A stretch of DNA of 64,000 nucleotides from Mannheimia glucosida (lineage in GTDB: Bacteria; Pseudomonadota; Gammaproteobacteria; Enterobacterales; Pasteurellaceae), in contig NZ_CP176502.1 in the NCBI RefSeq assembly GCF_046267875.1, positions 2,294,001 to 2,358,000 on the forward strand, read 5' to 3'. This document shows positions 43,010 to 50,978 of this stretch, piece after piece. Under the pieces are notes generated by a model. It did not search any database, had not been told where the DNA came from, and was given only the letters and a program-made list of their open reading frames with translations. The translations under genes and the position numbers were made by a program. Positions within the stretch are counted from its first letter, which is position 1. The number at the start of each line of letters is the position of its first letter.

Positions 43010-44629
43010 CTATTCTTCCAATAATTCTCTCGATACTATTTCCAATTTAATAGTATCCACCTCGTTTTCAATTAGCTCAACCTGCGGCACAATTTGGCTT
43101 GCTTTGCTGGAAAGATGTTGGAATCGTTCCACTTTGCCCAGTAAGCCTTGCCGCCCCACTAACGAGGTAACGGTCTGATTGTATTGATTATTTGCGGTAT
43201 TTAGCGTGTTACCTAACTTAGCTAACCGATCGGCAACTGCACACACTTGGTTGTAAATTTCGCCGGCTTTTTCGCTGATTTCACGAGCCTCGCTGTTGCC
43301 TCGTTCAATCCGCCATAAATTAGCGACCGTGCGTAAAATCGGCATTAAAGTGGTGTGAGAAACCAAAATCACATTGCGTTCATAACCAAAGTTAAACAGT
43401 TGCGGATCGTGCTTCATCGCCTCAATATAAGCCGGTTCAATCGGAATAAACATCAGCACAAAATCCGGGCTTTTAATGCCTAATAATGCACTGTAGTTCT
43501 TCCTAGACAACCCCTCAATATGATTTCGTAGCGAACGGCAATGTTCGTCTAAGGCTTGAGAAATTGCAAAATTTTCCTCAGTTCTGACCGCTTGATCGTA
43601 TGCCACTAACGAGACTTTGCTGTCAATAATCAGATGTTTTTGATCCGGCAAATGCACCACAAAATCGGGGGCAAAACGTCTCCCCTCTTCATCACGAAAA
43701 CTCTCTTGGGCTTGGTAATGCTCGCCTGCGAGTAAACCGGCAGATTGCAATGCACTTTCAAGTTGTACTTCGCCCCAGTTGCCGGCAATTTTATTATTGC
43801 CTTTTAATGCCGTTGCCAGATTTTGTGCCTCTTCCGACATTGAAACGCCAATTTGCAGCACCCGCTTAATTTCAGCTTCTAAATTTGCCGAGCCTTTGAG
43901 CGACTCACTATGTACCTCATTCACCCGTTTTTGAAAGCCTTCAATTTGCTCTTTGAACGGTTTCAGTAGTGCTTCTAACGAGCTTTGGTTTGTTTCACTA
44001 AAACGCTTGCTTTTTTCGTCAAGAATTTGTTGAGCCAAATGTTGAAATTCCACATTAAGCTGTTGTTTTACCTCAATAAAATTGCGTTGTTGTGCTTCAA
44101 AATTTGCCTGTTTTTCCGACAGCGTAGTACGCAGTTCGGTCAGCTCGTTTTGTACCTCGTTTAAACGGCTAAATAACGCTTGATTTTCCCGCTCTTTAGT
44201 TGAGAGTGAACTTTGGCTAAATTGTAGCTGTTCTTCCAAACTTTCTGCCTTTGCTTGGGAAGAACCCACACGTTCTTTTAGCTCATTAATATAGCGTTCC
44301 AGCTGGTTTTCTTGCTGTTCGGCAAGCTCGATTTTTTGTTGGAATCGTTGCAGTTGCCCGTCTCGCTCGTTTAAACGTTCACTCATTGCTTCATATTTGG
44401 TCTGTTGCTGAATTGCCCACTGCTCAAGCTGATTTTTTTCTTGAGCCAACACCTCATATTTTTGCTGAATTTGTTCAAAATTTTCGGTGATTTTGCCAAG
44501 ATCTTGGCTTAATTCGTAGACATCTCGCTGATAACGGGATTTCAAGAAAAAGAGATAAACGCCTACCAGCACACAAACGGCAAGGGCGATGTAGATCCCA
44601 ATTTCTTGAAAATGAATGGTGTTGTTCAT
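43010..44629 (-). CDS. rmuC: DNA recombination protein RmuC homologue
   Basis: 539 aa. One N-terminal membrane span (IGIYIALAVCVLVGVYLFFL), a long coiled coil (about 40-200), then the PD-(D/E)XK-like RmuC domain with GNWGEVQLESALQSAGLL, PDFVVHLPDQKHLIIDSKVS and FIPIEPAYIEA. RmuC limits rearrangements between inverted repeats in E. coli. ATG 44629 places the membrane span at the N-terminus and has AAGG upstream; a longer frame to 44677 would overlap the divergent pabB region. Confidence 0.93.
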   Translation of the reverse strand: MNNTIHFQEIGIYIALAVCVLVGVYLFFLKSRYQRDVYELSQDLGKITENFEQIQQKYEVLAQEKNQLEQWAIQQQTKYEAMSERLNERDGQLQRFQQKIELAEQQENQLERYINELKERVGSSQAKAESLEEQLQFSQSSLSTKERENQALFSRLNEVQNELTELRTTLSEKQANFEAQQRNFIEVKQQLNVEFQHLAQQILDEKSKRFSETNQSSLEALLKPFKEQIEGFQKRVNEVHSESLKGSANLEAEIKRVLQIGVSMSEEAQNLATALKGNNKIAGNWGEVQLESALQSAGLLAGEHYQAQESFRDEEGRRFAPDFVVHLPDQKHLIIDSKVSLVAYDQAVRTEENFAISQALDEHCRSLRNHIEGLSRKNYSALLGIKSPDFVLMFIPIEPAYIEAMKHDPQLFNFGYERNVILVSHTTLMPILRTVANLWRIERGNSEAREISEKAGEIYNQVCAVADRLAKLGNTLNTANNQYNQTVTSLVGRQGLLGKVERFQHLSSKASQIVPQVELIENEVDTIKLEIVSRELLEE

Positions 44630-44693
44630 CGGTAAAACCTTTTTTAAAAAATGCTTTTCAAATCTATTGCTTTGCATTATAACAGAGCTTTTG

Positions 44694-45701
44694 ATGATTC
44701 AGCCAATTTCAGCCATTGTGTTTTCTATGCAAGATTTTATTCACCAAGCCAATCACTACGGGCAAGCAAAACGCCCTTTTTTCTTTTTAATTGATTTTGA
44801 GCAGCAAAAGCCACTTATTTTTCCGCTAGAACAGGCTCACGCAAGCGGTCTTTTTTTTGAATTTTTTGGCAAATCGAATCTCGAAAAGCCGGTTGAAAAA
44901 CCGACTAAAGCTTTTGAATTATCGGCAAATCCGATTCTGTTTAGCGAATACCAAACTGGGTTTGAATTAGTGAAAAAGGAAATTCAAGCCGGCAATAGCT
45001 ACTTGCTGAATTTAAGCTACCCGACTGCGATTGAAACCAATTATTCATTGGCGGAAATTTTTGCCGCCAGCAAAGCAAAATATAAATGTTATTTGCAAGA
45101 CCGATTCGTCTGTTTTTCACCGGAATGCTTTGTGCGAATTGAAAATAACCGCATTTTTTCCTACCCGATGAAAGGCACAATTAATGCAAATGAGGAAAAT
45201 GCCGAGCAGAAATTAATGGCTTCGGAAAAAGAGTTTACCGAGCATAATACCATTGTAGATTTGATCCGAAATGACCTGGCGTTAGTGGCGAAAAATATTG
45301 AAGTGACGAAATACCGTTATGTGGAAAAAGTCGAAACCCATCGAGGGGCAATTTTGCAGACAAGTTCTGAGATCTGCGGCGAACTTGCTGAAAATTGGCA
45401 AGAAAATATCGGTTCGATATTAGCAAAATTACTACCTGCCGGCTCCATTAGCGGTGCACCGAAAGAGAAAACGGTTTCGATTATTCAGCAAGCGGAATTA
45501 GGAAAACGGGGTTACTACACCGGTATTTTTGGCTATTTTGATGGCGAGAGCTTAGAAAGTGCGGTGGCAATTCGTTACATTGCTCAAACTGCAAACGGGC
45601 TTGTGTTTCATAGCGGTGGTGGCATTACCTCACAAAGCGTGTTAGCCGAGGAATATAATGAAATGTTAGAGAAAGTCTATGTGCCGATTTCCGCTATTTG
45701 A
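44694..45701 (+). CDS. pabB: Aminodeoxychorismate synthase component I PabB (short form)
   Basis: About 335 aa, only the chorismate-binding catalytic domain; enteric PabB is near 450 aa because of its N-terminal extension. NSYLLNLSYPT, CFSPECFVRIENNRIFSYPMKG (in part), EHNTIVDLIRNDLALVA and GSISGAPKEKT are typical. ATG 44694 has a weak AGAG before it; 44727 is an alternative. It overlaps pabC by 23 bases. The substrate lysine of PabB appears within PMKGT. Confidence 0.9.
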   Translation: MIQPISAIVFSMQDFIHQANHYGQAKRPFFFLIDFEQQKPLIFPLEQAHASGLFFEFFGKSNLEKPVEKPTKAFELSANPILFSEYQTGFELVKKEIQAGNSYLLNLSYPTAIETNYSLAEIFAASKAKYKCYLQDRFVCFSPECFVRIENNRIFSYPMKGTINANEENAEQKLMASEKEFTEHNTIVDLIRNDLALVAKNIEVTKYRYVEKVETHRGAILQTSSEICGELAENWQENIGSILAKLLPAGSISGAPKEKTVSIIQQAELGKRGYYTGIFGYFDGESLESAVAIRYIAQTANGLVFHSGGGITSQSVLAEEYNEMLEKVYVPISAI

Positions 45702-46299
45702 AACCCTTTCGATTATTGACGGACAAGTTCAGAACTTGCAATATCATCAGCAACGTTTTGAGCAAGCAACACAAGAATATTTCGATTATGAACCTCGTTT
45801 TAGGCTCGCTGATATTTTAGTTGTGCCAGAGGCTTATCAACAGGGAAAAGTACGTTGTCGAATAGATTATAACGCAACAGAATTTGAGCTGAAATTTTTT
45901 GCTTATTCGCCCAAAAAAGTAGAACGTTTTCGCTTGGTTGAGGTGGAAAATTGGGATTATCACCTCAAATTTAGCGACCGCAAGCGGTTTGATTTGCTCC
46001 CTATTTTGCAAAATGAAGAAGTGATTATTCTTAATAACGGCTATGTAAGTGATTGCTCCATCGGCAATTTACTGTTCCTAAAACAAGGGATTTGGTATAG
46101 CCCACAACATTATTTGCTCAAAGGTACACAACTTAGTAAATTGCTTGATGAGGGGAAAGTCGTTTTAGCCAAAATAGCCAAACAAGATTTGCATCAATAT
46201 GAAAAAATTATGTTGATTAATGCTCTTAATCCCTTTGAGGAACCAAGGGCATTGCCTTGCTCGCAAATTTATTTTTGTGATCTTGATCGAAAATCCTAA
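45679..46299 (+). CDS. pabC: Aminodeoxychorismate lyase-like aminotransferase class IV protein (PabC)
   Basis: 206 aa, fold-type IV PLP protein. FPLFETLSIIDGQVQNLQYH at the N-terminus, Lys in WDYHLKFSDRKRFD as the probable PLP ligand, and VSDCSIGNLLFLKQGIWYSP (in part) in the C-terminal half. It would release pyruvate from aminodeoxychorismate to give 4-aminobenzoate. Shorter than E. coli PabC (269 aa). It starts inside the pabB end, so the two are coupled. Confidence 0.82.
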   Translation: MCRFPLFETLSIIDGQVQNLQYHQQRFEQATQEYFDYEPRFRLADILVVPEAYQQGKVRCRIDYNATEFELKFFAYSPKKVERFRLVEVENWDYHLKFSDRKRFDLLPILQNEEVIILNNGYVSDCSIGNLLFLKQGIWYSPQHYLLKGTQLSKLLDEGKVVLAKIAKQDLHQYEKIMLINALNPFEEPRALPCSQIYFCDLDRKS

Positions 46300-46307
46300 A
46301 AAAATGC

Positions 46308-46344
46308 TTGCAACTGGATAAGTAAATACTATAATAATATACAG
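46308..46344 (+). promoter_or_regulatory. recA promoter with overlapping LexA box
   Basis: -35 TTGCAA (46308-46313), -10 TATAAT (46330-46335), spacing 16. A LexA-type box CTATAATAATATACAG (46329-46344) covers the -10. The right half ACAG is canonical, the left is CTAT rather than CTGT. Confidence 0.75.
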
Positions 46345-46399
46345 TTATTTTGTAGCAACAAGCGGTTGCTTTTAGATAAAAGTTTACAAAGGATAGAAT

Positions 46400-47506
46400 A
46401 TGGCAGAGAAAAAAAGTCAAAAGAACACGCCGGTTAAACAGGTTGATCCGGAACAAAAAGAAAAAGCGTTGGCAGCCGCATTAGCTCAAATTGAAAAGCA
46501 ATTTGGCAAAGGCTCAATTATGAAGTTAGGCGATACTCAAGCCCTTGATATTGAAGCAGTTTCAACCGGTTCTCTTGGTTTAGACTCAGCATTAGGCATT
46601 GGTGGTTTACCAATGGGTCGTATTGTGGAAATTTATGGGCCGGAATCTTCAGGTAAAACCACATTAACTTTATCTGTGGTGGCTCAAGCCCAAAAAAATG
46701 GTAAAACTTGTGCCTTTATTGATGCCGAACACGCACTTGATCCTATTTATGCCCGTAAGTTAGGGGTAGATACAGATGGATTATTAATTTCGCAACCGGA
46801 TAACGGCGAACAAGCCTTAGAAATTTGTGATGCGTTAGTTCGCTCTGGTGCGGTTGATGTGATTATTGTGGACTCTGTTGCGGCACTTACACCAAAAGCA
46901 GAAATTGAAGGCGATATGGGTGATTCCCATATGGGTTTACAAGCTCGTTTAATGTCACAAGCATTGCGTAAATTAACAGCTAATATCAAAGCAACCAACT
47001 GCTTGGTGATTTTCATTAACCAAATTCGTATGAAAATCGGGGTAATGTTTGGTAACCCTGAAACTACAACCGGTGGTAATGCTCTGAAATTCTATGCTTC
47101 CGTACGTTTAGATATTCGCCGTTCAGGCGTAGTAAAAGACGGTGATGAGGTTATCGGTAGCGAAACAAAAGTGAAAATTGTGAAAAACAAGGTTGCTCCA
47201 CCGTTCCGTGAAGTGCAATTTGATATTATGTACGGTGAAGGCATTGCCCGTATGAATGAATTGCTCATATTGGCTGAATCTCACGGCTTTATTAATAAGG
47301 CAGGCGCTTGGTTCTCTTATGAAGGTGAGAAAATCGGTCAGGGTAAAAATAATGCGATTAAATGGTTAAAAGAACACCCTGAAGTGGCGAGTAAAATTGA
47401 GCAAGATATTCGAAATCTACTCATTTCAAACCCGACTTTTACAGCTACTCCGGATTCTGAAAATGCAGACAATGCAGATGATGAATTCAGTGAAGAAGAA
47501 CTTTAA
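46400..47506 (+). CDS. recA: Recombinase A
   Basis: Strand-exchange ATPase and activator of LexA cleavage. 368 aa. Walker A GPESSGKTT at 80-88, VIIVDSVAALTPKAEIEGDMG, DNA-binding loops near MGLQARLMSQALRKLT and INQIRMKIGVMFGNPETTTGG (in part); acidic C-terminus ENADNADDEFSEEEL. AAAGGA precedes the ATG. recX follows. Confidence 0.99.
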   Translation: MAEKKSQKNTPVKQVDPEQKEKALAAALAQIEKQFGKGSIMKLGDTQALDIEAVSTGSLGLDSALGIGGLPMGRIVEIYGPESSGKTTLTLSVVAQAQKNGKTCAFIDAEHALDPIYARKLGVDTDGLLISQPDNGEQALEICDALVRSGAVDVIIVDSVAALTPKAEIEGDMGDSHMGLQARLMSQALRKLTANIKATNCLVIFINQIRMKIGVMFGNPETTTGGNALKFYASVRLDIRRSGVVKDGDEVIGSETKVKIVKNKVAPPFREVQFDIMYGEGIARMNELLILAESHGFINKAGAWFSYEGEKIGQGKNNAIKWLKEHPEVASKIEQDIRNLLISNPTFTATPDSENADNADDEFSEEEL

Positions 47507-47564
47507 TTAAATGTATGCGGTTTTCGCTCAACGTGAAAATCGCATTTTTATTTATAACCGACAA

Positions 47565-48041
47565 ATGACAACATCTACTGCTAAAACAAATAAATACAGT
47601 GCTACGAATTATCTGCTATATTTGCTATCAAAACGAGATTACAGCGAGCAAGAATTGCGGCAAAAACTCAAGCAAAAAGAGTATGATATAGCGGATATTG
47701 ATAGTGCTATTGAAAAAGCCCAAACTAATCAGTGGCAAAGTGATGAACGCTTTTGTACCGCTTTTATCCGTTATCGTTCAATGCAAGGCATCGGTCCTCG
47801 CCGTTTAAAACAAGAGCTAAAACTTAAAGGGGTGAAAGATTGGTTAATTAATCAAGAATTAGAAAACGCCGAAGTGGATTGGTTTGAATTAGCAGAGCAA
47901 ATTTTTGAGAAAAAACGATCGCTTGTATGGGATCTGAAAGCAAAGCAGAAAATGTGGCGATTTATGGTCAGCCGTGGTTTTTATAACGATCATTTTAGTC
48001 ATTTAATGGATCTGGATTATAGTAGCGATGAATATGAATAG
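47565..48041 (+). CDS. recX: Regulatory protein RecX
   Basis: 158 aa, a modulator that caps RecA filaments. Three-helix repeats are visible: SKRDYSEQELRQKLKQK, DERFCTAFIRYRSMQGIGPRRLKQEL (in part) and MWRFMVSRGF. The start is uncertain: ATG 47565 gives a family-like length, while an in-frame ATG at 47511, five bases after recA, adds 18 residues. No good Shine-Dalgarno is seen at either. Likely expressed with recA. Confidence 0.88.
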   Translation: MTTSTAKTNKYSATNYLLYLLSKRDYSEQELRQKLKQKEYDIADIDSAIEKAQTNQWQSDERFCTAFIRYRSMQGIGPRRLKQELKLKGVKDWLINQELENAEVDWFELAEQIFEKKRSLVWDLKAKQKMWRFMVSRGFYNDHFSHLMDLDYSSDEYE

Positions 48042-48345
48042 AGAGAAAATTACCTTTTTCAGCCGATTTGAAGCCGATATTTTAAGCGGTAAAAAAACAA
48101 TTACGATTCGGGATAAATCAGAGTCTTACTTTCAACCAAACCAAGAATTAGCGGTTTTTACCAACGAAACTGATAGATTTTTCGCCAATATTAAAGTGCT
48201 GTCGGTAACACCTATTACGTTTGATGAGTTAAACGAGCAACAGGCTCGGCAAGAAAATATGAGCTTAGCCGAATTGAAACAAGTTATTCGAGAGATTTAT
48301 CCGAATGACAATGCGTTTTTTGTGATTGAATTTATGCTTATTTAG
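48034..48345 (+). CDS. yqfB: N(4)-acetylcytidine amidohydrolase YqfB (ASCH domain)
   Basis: 103 aa, the same length as E. coli YqfB. ITFFSRFEADILSGKKTITIRD (in part) and the C-terminal FFVIEF fit the ASCH-domain family that removes acetyl from N4-acetylcytidine. ATG 48034 puts five residues before ITFF as in E. coli; 48028 is also possible. It overlaps the recX end by eight bases. Confidence 0.88.
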   Translation: MNREKITFFSRFEADILSGKKTITIRDKSESYFQPNQELAVFTNETDRFFANIKVLSVTPITFDELNEQQARQENMSLAELKQVIREIYPNDNAFFVIEFMLI

Positions 48346-48354
48346 TGAATTCGT

Positions 48355-48891
48355 ATGGTGCTTTTTAAATCAACCAAACAGACCGAAATCTGCCCACAAT
48401 GTGGCTCGCCCTTGCAAATTAAGCAAGGTAAAAAAGGGTTATTTTTGGGTTGTTTAGCTTACCCCGATTGCGATTATATTAAGCCCTTACACCAAGCCAG
48501 CCACGTTATTAAGGAATTAGATGAACTTTGCCCGGAATGTGGTGGAAAGTTACAATTAAAACAGGGAAATTATGGCATTTTTATCGGCTGTAGCCATTAT
48601 CCTGAATGCCATTTTATCGTCCACGAAGAAGCTGAAGTTGAAGAAGAGTTTGAGTGCCCGGAATGCCAAACTCATAAACTGGTGGCAAGGAAAGGGCGTT
48701 CCGGTAAAACATTTTATGGTTGTGCCGGTTTTCCAAACTGCAAATTCACTCTAGCCGGCAAGCCGGTTAAACATCAATGCGATGTATGTGGCTCTAAATT
48801 GGCAAGCGTGAGAAAAGTAAAAGGCAAATTAAGCTATATTTGTGCCAATAAACGCTGTCAGAAACAAACAGAAGTTGAAGAAAATGAATAA
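48355..48891 (+). CDS. yrdD: Topoisomerase-type zinc-finger protein YrdD
   Basis: 178 aa made of four C4 zinc-finger units of topoisomerase I type: CPQCGSPL...C...C, CPECGGKL...C...C, CPECQTHKL...C...C and CDVCGSKL...C...C. No topoisomerase catalytic domain. Family members bind single-stranded DNA; function is unsettled. First of yrdD-tsaC-aroE, the same order as E. coli. Confidence 0.92.
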   Translation: MVLFKSTKQTEICPQCGSPLQIKQGKKGLFLGCLAYPDCDYIKPLHQASHVIKELDELCPECGGKLQLKQGNYGIFIGCSHYPECHFIVHEEAEVEEEFECPECQTHKLVARKGRSGKTFYGCAGFPNCKFTLAGKPVKHQCDVCGSKLASVRKVKGKLSYICANKRCQKQTEVEENE

Positions 48892-49438
48892 TTTTTTAGA
48901 TATTATTAACCAACTGAAACAGAATGAAGTAATTGCTTACCCAACCGAAGCGGTTTTTGGCTTAGGCTGTAATCCGCAAAGTGAAACTGCCGTTCGTAAA
49001 TTGCTTGCATTAAAGCAACGCCCTGAGGAAAAAGGGTTAATTTTACTGGCTTCCGATTTGAAGTATCTGCTTCCTTATATTGATGAAACTCGAATGACGG
49101 AGCAGGCTTGGCAACGCCTAAGCCATATTGGCGAGCAGGCAATTACTTGGATCGTACCGGTTAAAAATACTGTGCCAAGTTACCTCACCGGCAAATTTGA
49201 TTCTATTGCCGTACGTTTATGTAATGTGCCGGCGGTGGTTCAGTTGTGTGAGGCAAGCGGCGTTGCGTTGACCTCTACCAGTGCCAATTTGAGCGGAGAA
49301 CCACCTTGCCGCAATGTAAAAGAAGTCATCGATCAGTTTGGTCAAGATTTTCCTGTATTACACGCAGACACGCTAGGTAGAGAAAACCCTTCCGAAATTC
49401 GAGATATTTTCAGCCAACAGATTTTTAGACAAGGATAA
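48884..49438 (+). CDS. tsaC: Threonylcarbamoyl-AMP synthase TsaC
   Basis: 184 aa, makes threonylcarbamoyl-AMP for the t6A37 modification of ANN-reading tRNAs. YPTEAVFGLGCNP, KQRPEEKGLILLAS and ALTSTSANLSGEPP are family marks. ATG 48884 overlaps the yrdD stop by eight bases; the longer frame back to 48842 lies in yrdD and is rejected. Confidence 0.95.
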   Translation: MNNFLDIINQLKQNEVIAYPTEAVFGLGCNPQSETAVRKLLALKQRPEEKGLILLASDLKYLLPYIDETRMTEQAWQRLSHIGEQAITWIVPVKNTVPSYLTGKFDSIAVRLCNVPAVVQLCEASGVALTSTSANLSGEPPCRNVKEVIDQFGQDFPVLHADTLGRENPSEIRDIFSQQIFRQG

Positions 49439-49444
49439 GCCGAA

Positions 49445-50269
49445 ATGAACCGATATGCCGTGTGGGGCAACCCGATTGCTCAAAGTAAATCCCCCCGTAT
49501 TCATCAACTCTTTGGTTTACAAACCCAACGCAACATTGAATATATCGCTAACTTAGGAGATGAAACGGCTTTTGAGCAACAATTAGCCGATTTTTTCGCT
49601 TCTGGAGCAAAAGGTTGCAACATCACCGCCCCTTTTAAAGAAAGAGCCTTTAAATTGGCAGATGAATTTAGCGAAACCGCTTTGTTGGCACAGGCGTGTA
49701 ATACGCTTAAACGCTTAGAAGATGGACGGTTATATGCCGATAATACTGACGGGGCCGGTTTAGTTTCTGATTTGGAACGGCTAGGTTGGTTACAAAAAGG
49801 GCATAAAACCTTAATTCTTGGAGCAGGTGGAGCAACCAAAGGCGTATTACTTCCGTTACTTAAAGCGGGGTTAGAGATTACTCTATATAACCGCACGCAG
49901 GAGAAAGCGGTCGTTTTAGCCGAAAAATTTGTAAAATTTGGCAAAATTCAGACCACTTGTTTAAGCGATTTGGCAAACCAACGGTTTGATTTAATTGTCA
50001 ATGCCACCTCTCTCGGTCTGCAAGGCAAATATGTTGAATTGCCTGAATCTGTTATAGCATCGGCGAATATTTACGATATGCAATATGCCCCCAATATGCA
50101 AACTCCTTTTCTCAATTATGCAAGACGTTGTGGAGCAACAGCGTGCCAAGACGGGTTAGGAATGTTGGTTGGACAGGCAGCGTTTGCGTTTTCTTTGTGG
50201 GAAGGGCAATTCCCCGATGTTGAGCCTGTACTGGCTCAATTAAAATTAGAAATGCAAACGGTGAAATAG
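49445..50269 (+). CDS. aroE: Shikimate dehydrogenase AroE
   Basis: NADP-dependent reduction of 3-dehydroshikimate, aromatic amino-acid pathway. 274 aa. GNPIAQSKSPRIH, catalytic K65 in NITAPFKE, Asp in DNTDGAG, nucleotide site ILGAGGATKGV and NRT. Six bases after tsaC. No terminator is obvious before the tRNA promoter. Confidence 0.97.
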   Translation: MNRYAVWGNPIAQSKSPRIHQLFGLQTQRNIEYIANLGDETAFEQQLADFFASGAKGCNITAPFKERAFKLADEFSETALLAQACNTLKRLEDGRLYADNTDGAGLVSDLERLGWLQKGHKTLILGAGGATKGVLLPLLKAGLEITLYNRTQEKAVVLAEKFVKFGKIQTTCLSDLANQRFDLIVNATSLGLQGKYVELPESVIASANIYDMQYAPNMQTPFLNYARRCGATACQDGLGMLVGQAAFAFSLWEGQFPDVEPVLAQLKLEMQTVK

Positions 50270-50374
50270 CAGAATATAAGCTATTATTTTATAAACAAAA
50301 AATGCTAGATTTAAGCCAAAACGACGAATAACTATACAAGCGAACCAAAAATTCAATTTTTTTAAAAAAAGTAT

Positions 50375-50403
50375 TTGACGGAAAGCCCTAAAATCAGCAT
50401 AAT
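50375..50403 (+). promoter_or_regulatory. Promoter of the tRNA operon
   Basis: TTGACG at 50375-50380 and CATAAT at 50398-50403 with 17-base spacing, 33 bases before the first tRNA. Confidence 0.75.
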
Positions 50404-50435
50404 GCACACCGTTGACCGATATGGTGAACGCAAAT

Positions 50436-50512
50436 GGCTACATAGCTCAGCTGGTTAGAGCACAACACTCATAATGTTGGGGTCGCAAGTTCGAATCTCG
50501 CTGTAGCCACCA
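50436..50512 (+). tRNA. tRNA-Met (CAT)
   Basis: 77 bases with encoded CCA. Acceptor GGCTACA pairs with TGTAGCC; anticodon CAT in CTCATAA; T arm GTTCGAATC. The G1-C72 pair and overall sequence indicate the elongator form. Confidence 0.97.
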
Positions 50513-50514
50513 TT

Positions 50515-50599
50515 GCGGGACTGGCGAAATTGGTAGACGCACCAGATTTAGGTTCTGGCGCCGCGAGGTGTGTGGGTTCAAGTCCCTCGTCCCGCACCA
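50515..50599 (+). tRNA. tRNA-Leu (TAG)
   Basis: 85 bases with a long variable arm and encoded CCA. Acceptor GCGGGAC pairs with GTCCCGC; anticodon stem CCAGA/TCTGG with loop TTTAGGT, anticodon TAG. Confidence 0.97.
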
Positions 50600-50624
50600 T
50601 TTATCGATTAACAAAAATTAGTGT

Positions 50625-50699
50625 TGGGGTATCGCCAAGCGGTAAGGCACCGGGTTTTGATCTCGGCATCCCTAGGTTCGAATCCTAGTACCCCAGCCA
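50625..50699 (+). tRNA. tRNA-Gln (TTG), copy 1
   Basis: 75 bases with CCA. Acceptor TGGGGTA pairs with TACCCCA; anticodon loop TTTTGAT, anticodon TTG. Identical over its length to copy 2. Confidence 0.97.
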
Positions 50700-50727
50700 C
50701 TTAATTTCAAATATTCAAATCTCTAAG

Positions 50728-50750
50728 CTAACGTAAGTTAGTTTTTTTCT
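50728..50750 (+). terminator. Small terminator-like hairpin between the two tRNA-Gln genes
   Basis: CTAAC (50728-50732) pairs with GTTAG (50737-50741), followed by seven T. It would reduce transcription into copy 2, or be a processing signal. Confidence 0.45.
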
Positions 50751-50752
50751 TT

Positions 50753-50827
50753 TGGGGTATCGCCAAGCGGTAAGGCACCGGGTTTTGATCTCGGCATCCC
50801 TAGGTTCGAATCCTAGTACCCCAGCCA
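50753..50827 (+). tRNA. tRNA-Gln (TTG), copy 2
   Basis: Exact copy of the gene at 50625-50699, 128 bases downstream; a tandem gene duplication. The 151 bases that follow, up to the uvrD stop, hold only a weak hairpin (GGCAA/TTGCC near 50927). Confidence 0.97.
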
Positions 50828-50978
50828 TCTATTCTTTATCTTAAATTAATATCTTATTTCTGATACTTTACATTATATCTAGCTTGCATTATTTAATTTT
50901 ATTTACCCTTAGTTTAAGGTTAAGAGGCAATATCTCTTGCCCCTTATATCTATTTCCTGCAAAAAACTTTTTATTCGC

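Noticed and set aside
49504..49944. Open frame of 146 codons on the minus strand inside aroE
   Set aside because: Antisense shadow of a well-conserved gene, no ribosome binding site, no family resemblance.
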